A stretch of DNA of 64,000 nucleotides from Anaerolineae bacterium (lineage in GTDB: Bacteria; Chloroflexota; Anaerolineae; Aggregatilineales; Aggregatilineaceae). The stretch spans positions 1 to 64,000 of the forward strand of contig JAFGNU010000039.1 in the NCBI GenBank assembly GCA_016926875.1, given 5' to 3'. This document shows positions 9,606-18,806 of this stretch, piece after piece. The first letter of the stretch is position 1. The number at the start of each line of letters is the position of its first letter. A model generated the notes under the pieces. That model was not told the DNA's origin. It made no database searches and saw only the letters and a list, made by a program, of their open reading frames with translations. Both the position numbers and the translations under genes were made by a program.

Positions 9606-10595
9606 ATGGCCGGATACTACCTCGGCGTGGATATTGGCGGCACCAAAAGCCTCGCCGCGATCACCGACGACGCCGGGCGCGTGTTGGGCGTAGGGCGCTG
9701 CGGGCCGGGCGTCCACCAGGGCGACGATTACAGCCGGACACGCGCCGCGCTCAACACGGTCACCACGCAAGCCCTGGCTGCGGCAGGACTGACAACCGGT
9801 CAGATCGCCGGGGCGGGCTTTGGCATATCCGGCTACGATTGGCCCTCCCAGTATGAGGGACACGTACAGGCCATCGCCACGCTGGGACTGGCCGCGCCGT
9901 ATGATCTGGTCAATGACACCATTCTTGTTCTGACTGCCGGAGCGCCGGACGGTTGGGGCATCAGTTTGATCGCCGGGACAAGCTGTAACTGCTTGGGGCG
10001 TGACGAGCAAGGCCGCGAAGGGCGCGCTGTCGGCGAAGGGTTGCTCTTTGGGGAAGGGGCAGGCGCAGCCGAAACCGTCACCGCTGCACAGCACGCTGTT
10101 GCCGCCGCCTGGACGCTCACTGGCCCGCCAACACGGCTGACGCAGGCATTTGTTGACTGGGTTGGCGCGCGTGACGCGGATGATTTGATCGAGGGATTGG
10201 TCACCGAACGCTATGATCTGGACGCAACGGCAGCGCCGCTTGTTTTCCGGGTAGCTGAACAGGGCGATACCGTCGCGTGGGACATCATCCGCTGGGCGGG
10301 GCGCGCGCTGGCGACGATGGCAATCGGCGTATGCCGCCAGTTAGAACTTCAACAGCGGGCATTTACGGTGGTGCTGGGAGGCAGCTTTTTTAACGGCGGT
10401 GCCCTGCTGATCGATCCGCTGCGCGAAAGGCTGCACGCCGAAGCGCCCCACGCCAAACTGGTTCGCCTGGACGCCCCCCCGGTCATCGGCGGCGTGCTGC
10501 TTGGTATGCAGCGCGCAGGGCTTGAGCGTAAAACCGTTCAGCGGGCGCGGCAGGCCATGCTCGCCAACGCCGGTTCATTTGTCACCCCCGACTGA
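9606..10595 (+). CDS. BadF/BadG/BcrA-type ATPase, probable N-acetylglucosamine-like sugar kinase
   Basis: The 329-residue protein shows the ASKHA phosphate-1 motif GVDIGGTKSLAAITD near the N-terminus, a second ATP-binding segment SLIAGTSCNCLGRD, then GEGLLFGEGAGA and a C-terminal adenosine motif VVLGGSFFNGG. This is the BadF/NAGK-like group, which in sugar-utilisation operons acts as N-acetylglucosamine or glucosamine kinase. It starts 6 bp after the GH4 stop codon. The family is firm; the exact sugar is inferred only from the neighbour. Confidence 0.85.
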   Translation: MAGYYLGVDIGGTKSLAAITDDAGRVLGVGRCGPGVHQGDDYSRTRAALNTVTTQALAAAGLTTGQIAGAGFGISGYDWPSQYEGHVQAIATLGLAAPYDLVNDTILVLTAGAPDGWGISLIAGTSCNCLGRDEQGREGRAVGEGLLFGEGAGAAETVTAAQHAVAAAWTLTGPPTRLTQAFVDWVGARDADDLIEGLVTERYDLDATAAPLVFRVAEQGDTVAWDIIRWAGRALATMAIGVCRQLELQQRAFTVVLGGSFFNGGALLIDPLRERLHAEAPHAKLVRLDAPPVIGGVLLGMQRAGLERKTVQRARQAMLANAGSFVTPD

Positions 10596-10601
10596 GATGG
10601 G

Positions 10602-12248
10602 CTACTGGCAGCAGACAAGCGCCAGGATGCCTATCCCAAGGCCAATCAACAGGCCGTAAGGCAGCGTGATACGCATCACCTCGCCATCCCGGCCTTGCAA
10701 GCCGACCGTACTGCATCCAACGATGATTTTCGCAGGCGCGATCATGCTGCCCAGCGCGCCGCCGGTCGTCTGCGCGGCCAGCAGCAGGGTAGGCGCAGCG
10801 CCGATCAAGATAGCAACCTGATCTTGCAGCGAGGCGAACAGCACGTTTGAGTTGTTGTTGCTGCCGGTAGCGAATGCGCCCAACATCCCCACCAGCGGCG
10901 ATACAACCGGGAAGAACGTATCCAGCACGTCGCTCAGCCCTTCGGCCAACAACTGCGTCATGCCCGTATGGTCCATCAGTGTTGACAGTCCGACCATCGA
11001 CACGATGCCGATGCTGGCGGGCATGGCCGACCGCGATGTCGCCGCCGCTGCCGCGCGCCAGTCACACGGCAGGCACAGCGCGCGCCGCTGGTAGATCACA
11101 TAGCTCAGCACGGCGATCAAGAGAATGGATGTCCCCGGATGCACCAGTGGGCGAATGATCGTCCCGGTCCCCGCCCCGGTCAAAAATCCGTCCGAGGTCG
11201 TGACTTCGGGGAAGCTCGCTTTCCAGGCGATTTCTTTGAGCGCGTCATTCAGCGGGCCGATCAGCGCAATAGCGGACATTAACACGGCCAGCGAGCCATA
11301 ACTCAACAGCGCGCCAGCTAACGGCGGCGTTATTTCAAACCGGGGCGGGGCGAATTCGCCTTGCACAGTCAGCGCAGGATTACCGGCAGGGTCACCATCA
11401 ACGCGGCGCACAGCACGCCCGCTAAACCGGCTCAGCAGCACGCCGCCCGCGATGCCTGCCAGCCCAGCACCAAACGCCGACAGCGGCACCAGCCCGGACA
11501 CGGCCAGTGCGTACTGGATGGTGCCCATCAGCACGCCGAGGATCACCACTTTCCACCAGTGCGTTTTGCCCCGGTCCAGGATACGCGCTGCCGCCAGCCC
11601 AGTAACCAGGCAGGCCATACCCAGCAGGATCGCCGCGTTGGATGCGAGCTTTGCTTCGTCCACGTTCACCAGGCCGGTCAGCGTTTGGAACACGACGCCC
11701 ATATCACCAAACGTCACCGACCAGGCATGTCCCACTGCCACTGCTGCCACTGCGATCACCGGTGAGACGCCCAGGCTGACCAGCATTGGCGCCACAATCG
11801 CTACCGGTAAGCCAAACCCGGCCAGCCCTTCCACCGTGCCACTGAACGCCCACGCCACCACGATCAGCAGCAGCCCCCGGTCATTGATCAGGGCTTCCAA
11901 TGCGCGGGCAATCGCTTTGATGCCCCCGGCCTGGTCCACGATGTAGTACAGCAGCAGGGCGGGCCACAGCACCATCATCACAAAGACTGACAGCAGCAGT
12001 CCTTTGGCCTGCGATACCCAGAACACTTCAAACGTCAGCCCAAAGCTGGCCGCAGCCGCTAACAACCCTATCAGCCATGCTACCGGCCCGGCGCGTTGGC
12101 CGCCCCAGCGGAACGCTGTCATCAGTGCCAGGACGGTCACAATGGGCAGTGCTGCCGCCACGTATTCGACCGGGGTCGAGTTGGGCGCCAGTAGAAACAG
12201 CAGGGTTAGCAGGCTGGCCGCAGCCACGACGATGATCGTTCGGGTCAT
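10602..12248 (-). CDS. lctP: L-lactate permease (LctP family)
   Basis: This 548-residue protein is predicted to have 12-14 membrane helices. It carries the LctP signatures SGTVEGLAGFGLPVAIVAPM, VGHAWSVTFGDMG, and the conserved loop TGSNNNSNVLFASLQ near the C-terminus. Family members import lactate or glycolate with protons. The ATG at 12248 follows GAGGAGC. It converges with the sugar kinase gene (6 bp between stop codons), so it is an independent transcript; no lactate dehydrogenase is adjacent. Confidence 0.9.
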   Translation of the reverse strand: MTRTIIVVAAASLLTLLFLLAPNSTPVEYVAAALPIVTVLALMTAFRWGGQRAGPVAWLIGLLAAAASFGLTFEVFWVSQAKGLLLSVFVMMVLWPALLLYYIVDQAGGIKAIARALEALINDRGLLLIVVAWAFSGTVEGLAGFGLPVAIVAPMLVSLGVSPVIAVAAVAVGHAWSVTFGDMGVVFQTLTGLVNVDEAKLASNAAILLGMACLVTGLAAARILDRGKTHWWKVVILGVLMGTIQYALAVSGLVPLSAFGAGLAGIAGGVLLSRFSGRAVRRVDGDPAGNPALTVQGEFAPPRFEITPPLAGALLSYGSLAVLMSAIALIGPLNDALKEIAWKASFPEVTTSDGFLTGAGTGTIIRPLVHPGTSILLIAVLSYVIYQRRALCLPCDWRAAAAATSRSAMPASIGIVSMVGLSTLMDHTGMTQLLAEGLSDVLDTFFPVVSPLVGMLGAFATGSNNNSNVLFASLQDQVAILIGAAPTLLLAAQTTGGALGSMIAPAKIIVGCSTVGLQGRDGEVMRITLPYGLLIGLGIGILALVCCQ

Positions 12249-12355
12249 TGGTCGCTCCTCACCGGTTTGCTCTCGCTTTGATCGTCAACCGTAAAGGCGC
12301 TTCAGTATACCCGCAGCCCATGTGGCTGTCACTCGCATTGCAGCTCAAAGGCAAT

Positions 12356-12387
12356 CGAAAAAAACGCCCACCAGGCTACGGTGGGCG
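12356..12387 (-). terminator. Rho-independent terminator for the secreted propeller gene
   Basis: A perfect 8-bp stem, CGCCCACC/GGTGGGCG, with a 7-base loop is followed on the minus strand by a run of seven T. It lies just after the stop codon at 12413. Confidence 0.85.
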
Positions 12388-12412
12388 TTTGCAGTTTGTA
12401 TGGGCTGTCAAA

Positions 12413-14647
12413 TCATTCGGTGGAAAGTATCGTGTCTGCCACAGTGATGGTCCAACTCGCGTCCATAGCTCCCACGCGCACGATCTCCCAGTCGACAGGT
12501 TCGGCGATGTCGCTCCGCTTGCCAGCGCTGGTATAGATGCCGTCTCCGGCTGCTGCATCGAGACCTTCGCCGTTGTCCGCCGGGGAATGGTAGAAGTAAA
12601 TCGGCGCATCTTCGAAGTACACAACCACCCCGTTGATCAACTCGTCGATACTGACATGCATAATATCCGCCAGGCCCTGTGGATCGCTGATGCTGGCGTC
12701 GGCAGCTACCACCACAGCGGGATCATCGGAGGCCGGATTGGGCCGGAACTGGATAGACTGGATAACCGGGGCATCCGGCACGGCGCCGGGTTCGGCCAGG
12801 TAGCCCACGTAAAACGCAGCGTCGAACGGCTTCACCCCGTAGATCACCCGGAAGGCAATCCGGCTGCCGTCGGCGCTCATCGACAGGTTATCGGTGATAC
12901 CAATGGCTATCTGGGTAATATCCCACGCGGGGAAAATATCATACCGCTCCATGCCATCGGTGCTGATAAAGCGGCCCGGATTCTCGCCATCCGAAATGAG
13001 CGCCGCGCTCCCCATCACGTCGAGCGCAAGCCCGCCAACGCTCCCCCCTTTGTTTCCCAGCTCGATCCGTTCACTGCCGTCGGGGCGCACAGCGTACCAC
13101 CTGTCAACACCGAAGCCCTCGCCGTATACGATCCGGGTGCCATCCCCGCTGACCGCCAGGTGTTCCTCGTCGGTTTCGGGTTCATTGTTGGATAACTGGT
13201 GGAAGCCGCCCGCGTCCAGCGAAAACACTTCGTGCTTCTGGCTGACGCCGTAGTAGTTTTCAGGGTCTTGATAGCCGCGCAACTGAAACACGATGACGCT
13301 GCCGTTGTCCGAAATATCGAAATGACCAATCGCCCAGCCCGCGTTGGGGGTATCATCACGCGGGACGCTGGTATCCTCGATCACCAGTTCCGGCGAGCCG
13401 CCGCCCTGCCCGATGCGCCACAGGTCGTCGCGGTCCTCGTGGAAATACACGTACTGCCCGTCGGCGGTGGTACGGATGCCTTCGATGGCGTTGATTTCCT
13501 CGTAGTTATCGATGTCCAACAACTGCATCACGCTGCCAGCTTCAACCTGGTAAAGCTGCTGGGGCCAACCCGTCACGAAAAAGGCCCGCGCTCCATCATG
13601 ACTGATCGCCAGTTCGTGGATTCCCCGCTGCTCCAGGTCCGGCAGCGCGATCTGCATCGCGTCTGAGCCGTCTACACTGGCTGTGAACAGCAACTGCGCG
13701 CCAGAATCGTTATCCCGCGCCGAATAGAACAAACGCTGACCGTCACCGCTCATCACCACGTGTTCCAGTGTGATGTCGGATGAGGCGGTGTCCCAGATGC
13801 GATCATACACGGCATAGAACACCATCCCTGCTGGCAGCGGCCCAACTTCCCCGGTAGGCTGCGGTTCAGGCGTTTCGGGCGGCACTTCGGTGACAACCGC
13901 CACCGGAGTCTGCACAACCGGCTGCGGTTCGATGGCCGGTGTTGCCGGTTGAGGCTGCGGCTGAACACCAACGCTGCACGGGCAGTTGCACTCGGCGCGC
14001 AAAATGTCGCCATACGGCGGCGCCCACCCGCAGCAGATGCGGTAGTAGCGCTCACCGCCCCATACGGTCCACCAGTCATCGGGCTGCTGAGCGTCGAAAA
14101 TGGACTGGTTGCGCCAGTTACCCCACGCATCCACCCAGTGCGGCGCAAGCTCCGGCTGGCTCATGTCCGCTTCGTATGTGAAGCCGCCCAGCACGCGCTC
14201 GATACAGTTTACCAGGATGGGATCGCGCCAGATGTTTTGATCGGGCGCGGGTTGGGGCTGTGGTTGGGCGGACGTCACACCGGCCTCACACGGGCAGCCA
14301 CAGCTTGACCGCATCTCGCCGCCTGCCGGCTCTTCCCAGCCGCAGCAGATGCGGTAATAGCGCTTGCCGCCCCACACGTCCCACCAGTCGTCGGGCTGCT
14401 GGGCGTAAAAGATCGACTCGTTGCGCCAGTTGCCCCACTCGTCTACCCAATGCGGCGCGAGGTCCGGTTGGTCGATATCTGCCTGGGTCGTGTATTTCAA
14501 GATGATCTGCTCGACACAGGCGGCCAGTTGGGGGTCTTCCCAGGGGTCCTGTGAATTCACGGTAGAGATATGGGTGGCTGGCAATGATGAGGCTACGATC
14601 CAAACGATCAGCAAAAATCCTTTGTATCTTACCAGTGGAAATCTCAT
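12413..14647 (-). CDS. Secreted protein: two Cys-rich repeats, Pro/Gln linker, TolB-like propeller and C-terminal beta-sandwich
   Basis: This 744-residue protein begins with a signal peptide (hydrophobic FLLIVWIVASSLPA). Residues 34-124 and 138-228 are two copies of an unrecognised domain of about 90 residues. Each has APHWVD.WGNWRN.SIF, QQPDDWW.VWGG.RYYRICCGW and a closing C.CPC, with six conserved cysteines. A Pro/Gln/Thr-rich linker (about 229-270) follows. Residues about 280-620 contain repeated units such as VMSGDGQRLFYSARD, VSGDGTRIVYGEG and MSADGSRIAFR, matching WD40-like PD40 (TolB) blades. The tail has DNGEGLDAAAGDGIYTS, as in several extracellular beta-sandwich domains. The protein is extracytoplasmic; its function is unknown. 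Enzyme motifs were not found, so binding or adhesion is the cautious guess. Confidence 0.7.
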   Translation of the reverse strand: MRFPLVRYKGFLLIVWIVASSLPATHISTVNSQDPWEDPQLAACVEQIILKYTTQADIDQPDLAPHWVDEWGNWRNESIFYAQQPDDWWDVWGGKRYYRICCGWEEPAGGEMRSSCGCPCEAGVTSAQPQPQPAPDQNIWRDPILVNCIERVLGGFTYEADMSQPELAPHWVDAWGNWRNQSIFDAQQPDDWWTVWGGERYYRICCGWAPPYGDILRAECNCPCSVGVQPQPQPATPAIEPQPVVQTPVAVVTEVPPETPEPQPTGEVGPLPAGMVFYAVYDRIWDTASSDITLEHVVMSGDGQRLFYSARDNDSGAQLLFTASVDGSDAMQIALPDLEQRGIHELAISHDGARAFFVTGWPQQLYQVEAGSVMQLLDIDNYEEINAIEGIRTTADGQYVYFHEDRDDLWRIGQGGGSPELVIEDTSVPRDDTPNAGWAIGHFDISDNGSVIVFQLRGYQDPENYYGVSQKHEVFSLDAGGFHQLSNNEPETDEEHLAVSGDGTRIVYGEGFGVDRWYAVRPDGSERIELGNKGGSVGGLALDVMGSAALISDGENPGRFISTDGMERYDIFPAWDITQIAIGITDNLSMSADGSRIAFRVIYGVKPFDAAFYVGYLAEPGAVPDAPVIQSIQFRPNPASDDPAVVVAADASISDPQGLADIMHVSIDELINGVVVYFEDAPIYFYHSPADNGEGLDAAAGDGIYTSAGKRSDIAEPVDWEIVRVGAMDASWTITVADTILSTE
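13964..14548 (-). repeat. Tandem Cys-rich protein repeats (two copies)
   Basis: Copy 1 is encoded at about 14548-14276 and copy 2 at about 14236-13964, 104 residues apart. Both share long identical stretches such as QQPDDWW, WGNWRN and YYRICCGW. The conserved Cys pattern is one Cys near the start, CC in the middle and CxCPC at the end. The copies are diverged at many positions, so this is an old duplication. Confidence 0.85.
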
Positions 14648-14741
14648 TTTTCCGCTCCTAAAACCTTAACCCGCCTGGCATGTGGTGATAGCTCTATTTC
14701 ACACCAGATCGCCCGGCATCGCAACACAGGTACAACCCCTT

Positions 14742-14776
14742 AAAAAACACCCGCAGACTGCAAGCCGGTCTGCGGG
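14742..14776 (-). terminator. Rho-independent terminator of the first Opp/Dpp operon
   Basis: A perfect 9-bp stem, CCCGCAGAC/GTCTGCGGG, with a 9-base loop is followed on the minus strand by a T run (TGTTTTTTA). It lies about 40 bp after the stop codon of the last ATPase gene. Confidence 0.85.
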
Positions 14777-14815
14777 CGGGTATGGGTGTAGCAGTTGTTG
14801 GTTAGTGGTATGCGG

Positions 14816-15805
14816 TCAGCTTACAGTGTCCGGTTGGCGCAGGTGGCAGGCGCACAGGTGATTATTGCCCAGGTCGATCAGTTCCGGTTCTTCCTGTGAG
14901 CAAATGTCGACCGCTTCGAGGCAGCGCGTGTGGAAACGGCAGCCGGGCGGCGGATTCAGTGGGCTGGGCGGGTCGCCTTGCAGAATAATCCGGTCTTTCT
15001 TGATCTTCGGATTGGCTACCGGGATGGCCGACATGAGCGCCTGGGTATACGGGTGCTGCGGGTTGCTAAACAGCTCTTCGCGTTCGGCGACCTCGACAAT
15101 TTTGCCCAGGTACATCACCGCGACCCGGTTACACAGGTGCTCGACCACGCTCATATCATGCGCGATGAACAGGAGCGTCAGGTTCAGCGACTGCTGCAAG
15201 TCTTTGAGCAAGTTCAATACCTGCGACTGGATCGACACGTCCAGCGCGGACACCGGCTCGTCACACACAATAAACTTTGGATTTAACACCAGGGCGCGCG
15301 CGATGCCGATACGCTGGCGCTGCCCACCCGAAAACTCGTGCGGAAAGCGGCGCATGTGGTGTTCTTGCAGCCCTACCATCCGCAGCGCTTCCAGCACGCG
15401 CTGTTGACGTTCGTTCCGATCTGTGACACCGTGTACGCGCAGCCCTTCGCCCACAATATCGCCCACCTTGGATCGAGGGTCCAGCGACGAATACGGGTCC
15501 TGGAATACAATCTGCATCCTGGCCCGGTAAGGTTTCATCTCTGCGTGTCTTACCTCGTAGATGTTCTGGCCGTTGTAACGCACGACCCCGGCAGTTGGTT
15601 CTAGCAGGCGCAGGATCGCGCGCCCAGCGGTGGTCTTGCCGCAGCCAGATTCACCCACCAGGCCAAGGATTTCGCCGTGCTTGATGTCCAGGTCGATCCC
15701 GTCTACCGCCTGGACAACGCCTACCGTGCGCTTCAATATGCCGCCCTTGATGTCAAAGTAAACTTTCAGGCCGCGAACTTCCAGCAGGTTTTCCGTGTCG
15801 GTCAT
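14816..15805 (-). CDS. dppF: Oligopeptide/dipeptide ABC transporter ATP-binding protein (DppF/OppF-like)
   Basis: This 329-residue ATPase has Walker [16 protein letters not shown], signature [15 protein letters not shown], Walker [16 protein letters not shown], and the C-terminal oligopeptide-transporter domain ending in a Cys cluster (PGCRFHTRC ... C ... HLCACHL) that can bind an iron-sulfur cluster in this family. It pairs with the ATPase encoded just upstream to power peptide import. Its ATG overlaps the upstream stop codon as ATGA, implying translational coupling. It is the last gene of the operon. Confidence 0.92.
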   Translation of the reverse strand: MTDTENLLEVRGLKVYFDIKGGILKRTVGVVQAVDGIDLDIKHGEILGLVGESGCGKTTAGRAILRLLEPTAGVVRYNGQNIYEVRHAEMKPYRARMQIVFQDPYSSLDPRSKVGDIVGEGLRVHGVTDRNERQQRVLEALRMVGLQEHHMRRFPHEFSGGQRQRIGIARALVLNPKFIVCDEPVSALDVSIQSQVLNLLKDLQQSLNLTLLFIAHDMSVVEHLCNRVAVMYLGKIVEVAEREELFSNPQHPYTQALMSAIPVANPKIKKDRIILQGDPPSPLNPPPGCRFHTRCLEAVDICSQEEPELIDLGNNHLCACHLRQPDTVS

Positions 15806-16845
15806 GATGTCTTTTCGCCTTCGTACAACCAGCAGCGAACAGAGTGGCCGGGTTCGGCTTCGATCATGTGCGGTTCTTCGATCTCACACTGCGTCAGCCC
15901 GTGCTCGACGCGCGCCCGGCAGCGCGGGGCAAAGCGGCACCCCGGCGGCATATCGATCAGGTCGGGGACCGTGCCGGGGATCACGTCCAGCCGCTCCTTC
16001 ACCTCGCCCATCACCGGGATTGATGCGATCAAGCCCTGTGTGTAGGGATGCAGCGGGTTTTCGAACAAGGCTTCTGTCTCGGCTTCCTCAACAGACGCCC
16101 CGGCGTACATCACTGTCACGATGTCCGCCATCTCGGCCACGATGCCCATATCGTGGGTGATCAGGATTACGGCCATACGGTGATCGTCGCGAAGCTGGCG
16201 GATCAGGTCCAACACCTGTGCCTGAATAGTCACGTCGAGCGCGGTCGTTGGCTCGTCGGCGATCAGCAGGTCCGGCGCGCAAGCCATGCCCATTGCGATC
16301 ATCACGCGCTGTGCCATACCGCCCGACATCTCGTGCGGGTAGTTCGAGATACGCCGTCCGGGGTCCGGGATACCCACCTCGCGCAGCAGTTCAACCGCTT
16401 CTTCCCGTTGAGCTTTGCGTTTCCCACCCTTGTGAATGCGCAAGACCTCGACCAGTTGGTTGCCAACTTTGAACACCGGGTTCAGCGACGAGCGCGGCTC
16501 CTGAAAGATCACCGAGATGTGCTTGCCCCGGATCGCCGTCATTTCGCGCCGGGACATCTTGCGCAGATTCTGGCCCTTAAACAGCACTTCACCGGAGACA
16601 ATCCTGCCGGGTTTGTCGATCAGGCGCAGAATAGACATAGCGGTCATGCTCTTACCACAACCAGACTCGCCCACAATACCGCGCACTTCACCCTTGCGCA
16701 CTGTAAAGCTCACGCCATCAACCGCCTTCACAGTGCCCTCGCGGGTGAAAAAGTATGTGCGCAGGTCGGAGACTTGCAAAAGCGGCGAGTTGTCTGCCGC
16801 TTGCATAACGCTGCTGGTGCCGTTGTTATCGTTTTTGTCTGTCAT
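15802..16845 (-). CDS. dppD: Oligopeptide/dipeptide ABC transporter ATP-binding protein (DppD/OppD-like)
   Basis: The protein has 347 residues from the chosen start, with Walker [17 protein letters not shown], signature [17 protein letters not shown], Walker [14 protein letters not shown] and the C-terminal PGCRFAPRC segment of the Opp ATPases. The frame is open from 16902, but the ATG at 16845 follows AGGGGGG and avoids overlap with the permease gene. It is the first of two ATPases; coupled by a 4-bp overlap to the next. Confidence 0.9.
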   Translation of the reverse strand: MTDKNDNNGTSSVMQAADNSPLLQVSDLRTYFFTREGTVKAVDGVSFTVRKGEVRGIVGESGCGKSMTAMSILRLIDKPGRIVSGEVLFKGQNLRKMSRREMTAIRGKHISVIFQEPRSSLNPVFKVGNQLVEVLRIHKGGKRKAQREEAVELLREVGIPDPGRRISNYPHEMSGGMAQRVMIAMGMACAPDLLIADEPTTALDVTIQAQVLDLIRQLRDDHRMAVILITHDMGIVAEMADIVTVMYAGASVEEAETEALFENPLHPYTQGLIASIPVMGEVKERLDVIPGTVPDLIDMPPGCRFAPRCRARVEHGLTQCEIEEPHMIEAEPGHSVRCWLYEGEKTS

Positions 16846-16873
16846 ACCCCCCTGCCTGTGAAGGAATTCAAAA

Positions 16874-18802
16874 TCACCGGTCCAAACGTGGGTCAAGCGC
16901 ATCGCGCAGCCCGTCGCCCAGGAGGTTGAAGGCCAACACGGTGATCATGATCGCAATGCCAGGATAAAATACCAGATGCGGGGCAGTGAAAATCTGGTTT
17001 CGCTCGGCCCCAAGCATCGCGCCCCATTCCGGTGTGGGCGGCTGCGCGCCCAACCCCAGGAAAGACAGCGCCGCCGCATCCAGAATCGCCGTACCAATGC
17101 CCAGCGTCGCCTGCACGATCAACGGTGCCAGTGCGTTTGGCATGATGCGGCGGAACAGGATACGCACAGGCCGCACGCCCAGCGCCCGGTCGGCGGTAAC
17201 ATAATCTTCTTCTTTGACGGCCAGCACGCCCGAACGCGCCACACGGGCGTATGCCGGGATAAACACAATCGAGATCGCCAGCAGCGCGTTCTGCAACCCC
17301 GGCCCCAGCACGGTCACAACCGCAATCGCCAGGATCAGCGGGGGAAAAGCCAGCATCACGTCCATAATACGCATGATGATGTTATCCACCCAGCCGCCCA
17401 CAAACCCGGCAATCGCGCCTGAGATCGAACCAAGGATCACGGCCAGGCTAACGGTTGTGAGGCCCACCATCAGCGACACGCGCGTCCCGTAGATCACGCG
17501 GCTGAACTGGTCGCGCACGTTGCCGTCCACACCCATCAAGTACTGGTAATCCGTTGTTTTGACAATGCGCAGATCGTTGTCGCTGGCGATGAGGATGCTG
17601 CCGCCCGTGTTGAGCCATGACGTGTTGGCAATCGGGGTGTCCAGCTTAATGGACAGGGCTTCTTCGCCGGTTGACATATCCCACACCCGGACGGAATACT
17701 CACCCTTAGTATAAACGCGTGTCGCCAGTGGGCTGCCGGACAGCGCCTCAATGCGTTCGCCGTGAGGCAGCTCCAGCACCAGTTCGCCGGTCTTGTCATC
17801 CCAGACCAGGCCGGTACCGTCGCTGCTCGCCATCACATACCCGACTCCGCGCGAGACATTCTCGTTCCATGTGCCGTTCGCCAGAGGGCCATCATATTCA
17901 ATCATCATCTCTTCCTGGAAGGACGCAGTGTTCCAGAGATGCAGTTCGTTGTCAATGACGGTCAGAATCCGGTTGCTGGATCGGTTGAAGCTGGCGCTGA
18001 TCACCGGCGCATCGTGATCCAGGCTGGCAACTTCGGTGCCGACAAACGCATTCCACAGCTTGACGCTGCTGCCACTGGCGATCATGACCAGGGTGCCGTT
18101 TGCGTTCCATTCGGCGGCGGTGCGTTCGTCTTCCAATTCAATCAGCCCGACCTGGCTCCACAATGTTGCATCCCACAGGCGCACGTTGTGATCATCGGCG
18201 CTCAAAAAGCGCGTGCCGTCGGCGTTCCAGGTCACGAGGTTCGCGCCGCCTTCAAGTGGCAGCGTCCGGCTGACTTTGCGGGTGTTCACATCCCAGACAA
18301 ACAACTCGTCGCCGCTGGCCGACAGGATTTTCTGGTCATTGGGACTCCAGCTTACCGCCGTAACGGGCAGTTCGTGTTCCAGTGTCATCAGGGAATCACC
18401 GGTTTCGGTATCCCACACTTCGATTGTGTTTCCGCTGGCGGCCAGCATCAGCGAGTTGGTGGCGCTTAGTGCGCTGATCTCGATGGTCGCGTCGGTAGTC
18501 GTGTGTACCAGGTCGTCTCCTGCGCCAGGACAGCCCAGCAGGTGAATGCAGGGCGACATCCGTTTTTGAGCGCCTTCTTCTGGAATATCCAGCAGCACGG
18601 CCAGCGGGTCGTGGGTGGCGATGACCGGCGCAAAAATCGCGAGCAACGCCAGGATGCCAAGCATCGTCAGCCCTACAATGGCCGACGGTTTGCGCAGCAG
18701 TCGTTCAAGCGTCTCTCGCCAGAGTCCTTTAGGCGGCCTGGTGATCTCCGCCACGTCGGCGACAGGCAGTTCAAGTTGAGGCGAAGCCGAATCTGTTCGC
18801 AT
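16874..18802 (-). CDS. dppC: DppC-like permease with an inserted eight-repeat WD40 propeller
   Basis: This 642-residue permease is about twice the usual DppC length. Residues 1-100 hold the N-terminal tail, TM1 (about 42-62) and the start of the first extracytoplasmic loop (PCIHLLGCPG, 84-93). Residues about 101-418 form eight WD-type repeats, with strand ends EVWD, FVWD, RLWD, KLWN, HLWN, LVWD, RVWD and RIVK. From residue 419 (YQYLMGVDGNVRD) the normal BPD_transp_1 permease resumes, with the EAA-type loop near ADRALGVRPVRILFRRIMPN. The propeller therefore sits outside the membrane at the point where the binding protein docks. It could contribute to substrate delivery or hold another partner; this is inference. 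The gene begins 4 bp after the upstream permease gene. Confidence 0.9.
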   Translation of the reverse strand: MRTDSASPQLELPVADVAEITRPPKGLWRETLERLLRKPSAIVGLTMLGILALLAIFAPVIATHDPLAVLLDIPEEGAQKRMSPCIHLLGCPGAGDDLVHTTTDATIEISALSATNSLMLAASGNTIEVWDTETGDSLMTLEHELPVTAVSWSPNDQKILSASGDELFVWDVNTRKVSRTLPLEGGANLVTWNADGTRFLSADDHNVRLWDATLWSQVGLIELEDERTAAEWNANGTLVMIASGSSVKLWNAFVGTEVASLDHDAPVISASFNRSSNRILTVIDNELHLWNTASFQEEMMIEYDGPLANGTWNENVSRGVGYVMASSDGTGLVWDDKTGELVLELPHGERIEALSGSPLATRVYTKGEYSVRVWDMSTGEEALSIKLDTPIANTSWLNTGGSILIASDNDLRIVKTTDYQYLMGVDGNVRDQFSRVIYGTRVSLMVGLTTVSLAVILGSISGAIAGFVGGWVDNIIMRIMDVMLAFPPLILAIAVVTVLGPGLQNALLAISIVFIPAYARVARSGVLAVKEEDYVTADRALGVRPVRILFRRIMPNALAPLIVQATLGIGTAILDAAALSFLGLGAQPPTPEWGAMLGAERNQIFTAPHLVFYPGIAIMITVLAFNLLGDGLRDALDPRLDR

Positions 18803-18806
18803 AGTA

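Noticed and set aside
12248-13195. Open frame of 315 codons on the plus strand opposite the secreted propeller gene
   Set aside because: It runs across a terminator hairpin and lacks motifs; the minus-strand gene has a signal peptide and clear repeats.
16874-18802. Permease with propeller as a sequencing or assembly chimera
   Set aside because: The frame is continuous, base composition is uniform, and both permease halves join exactly at loop 1; the second operon also has an insert at this loop.
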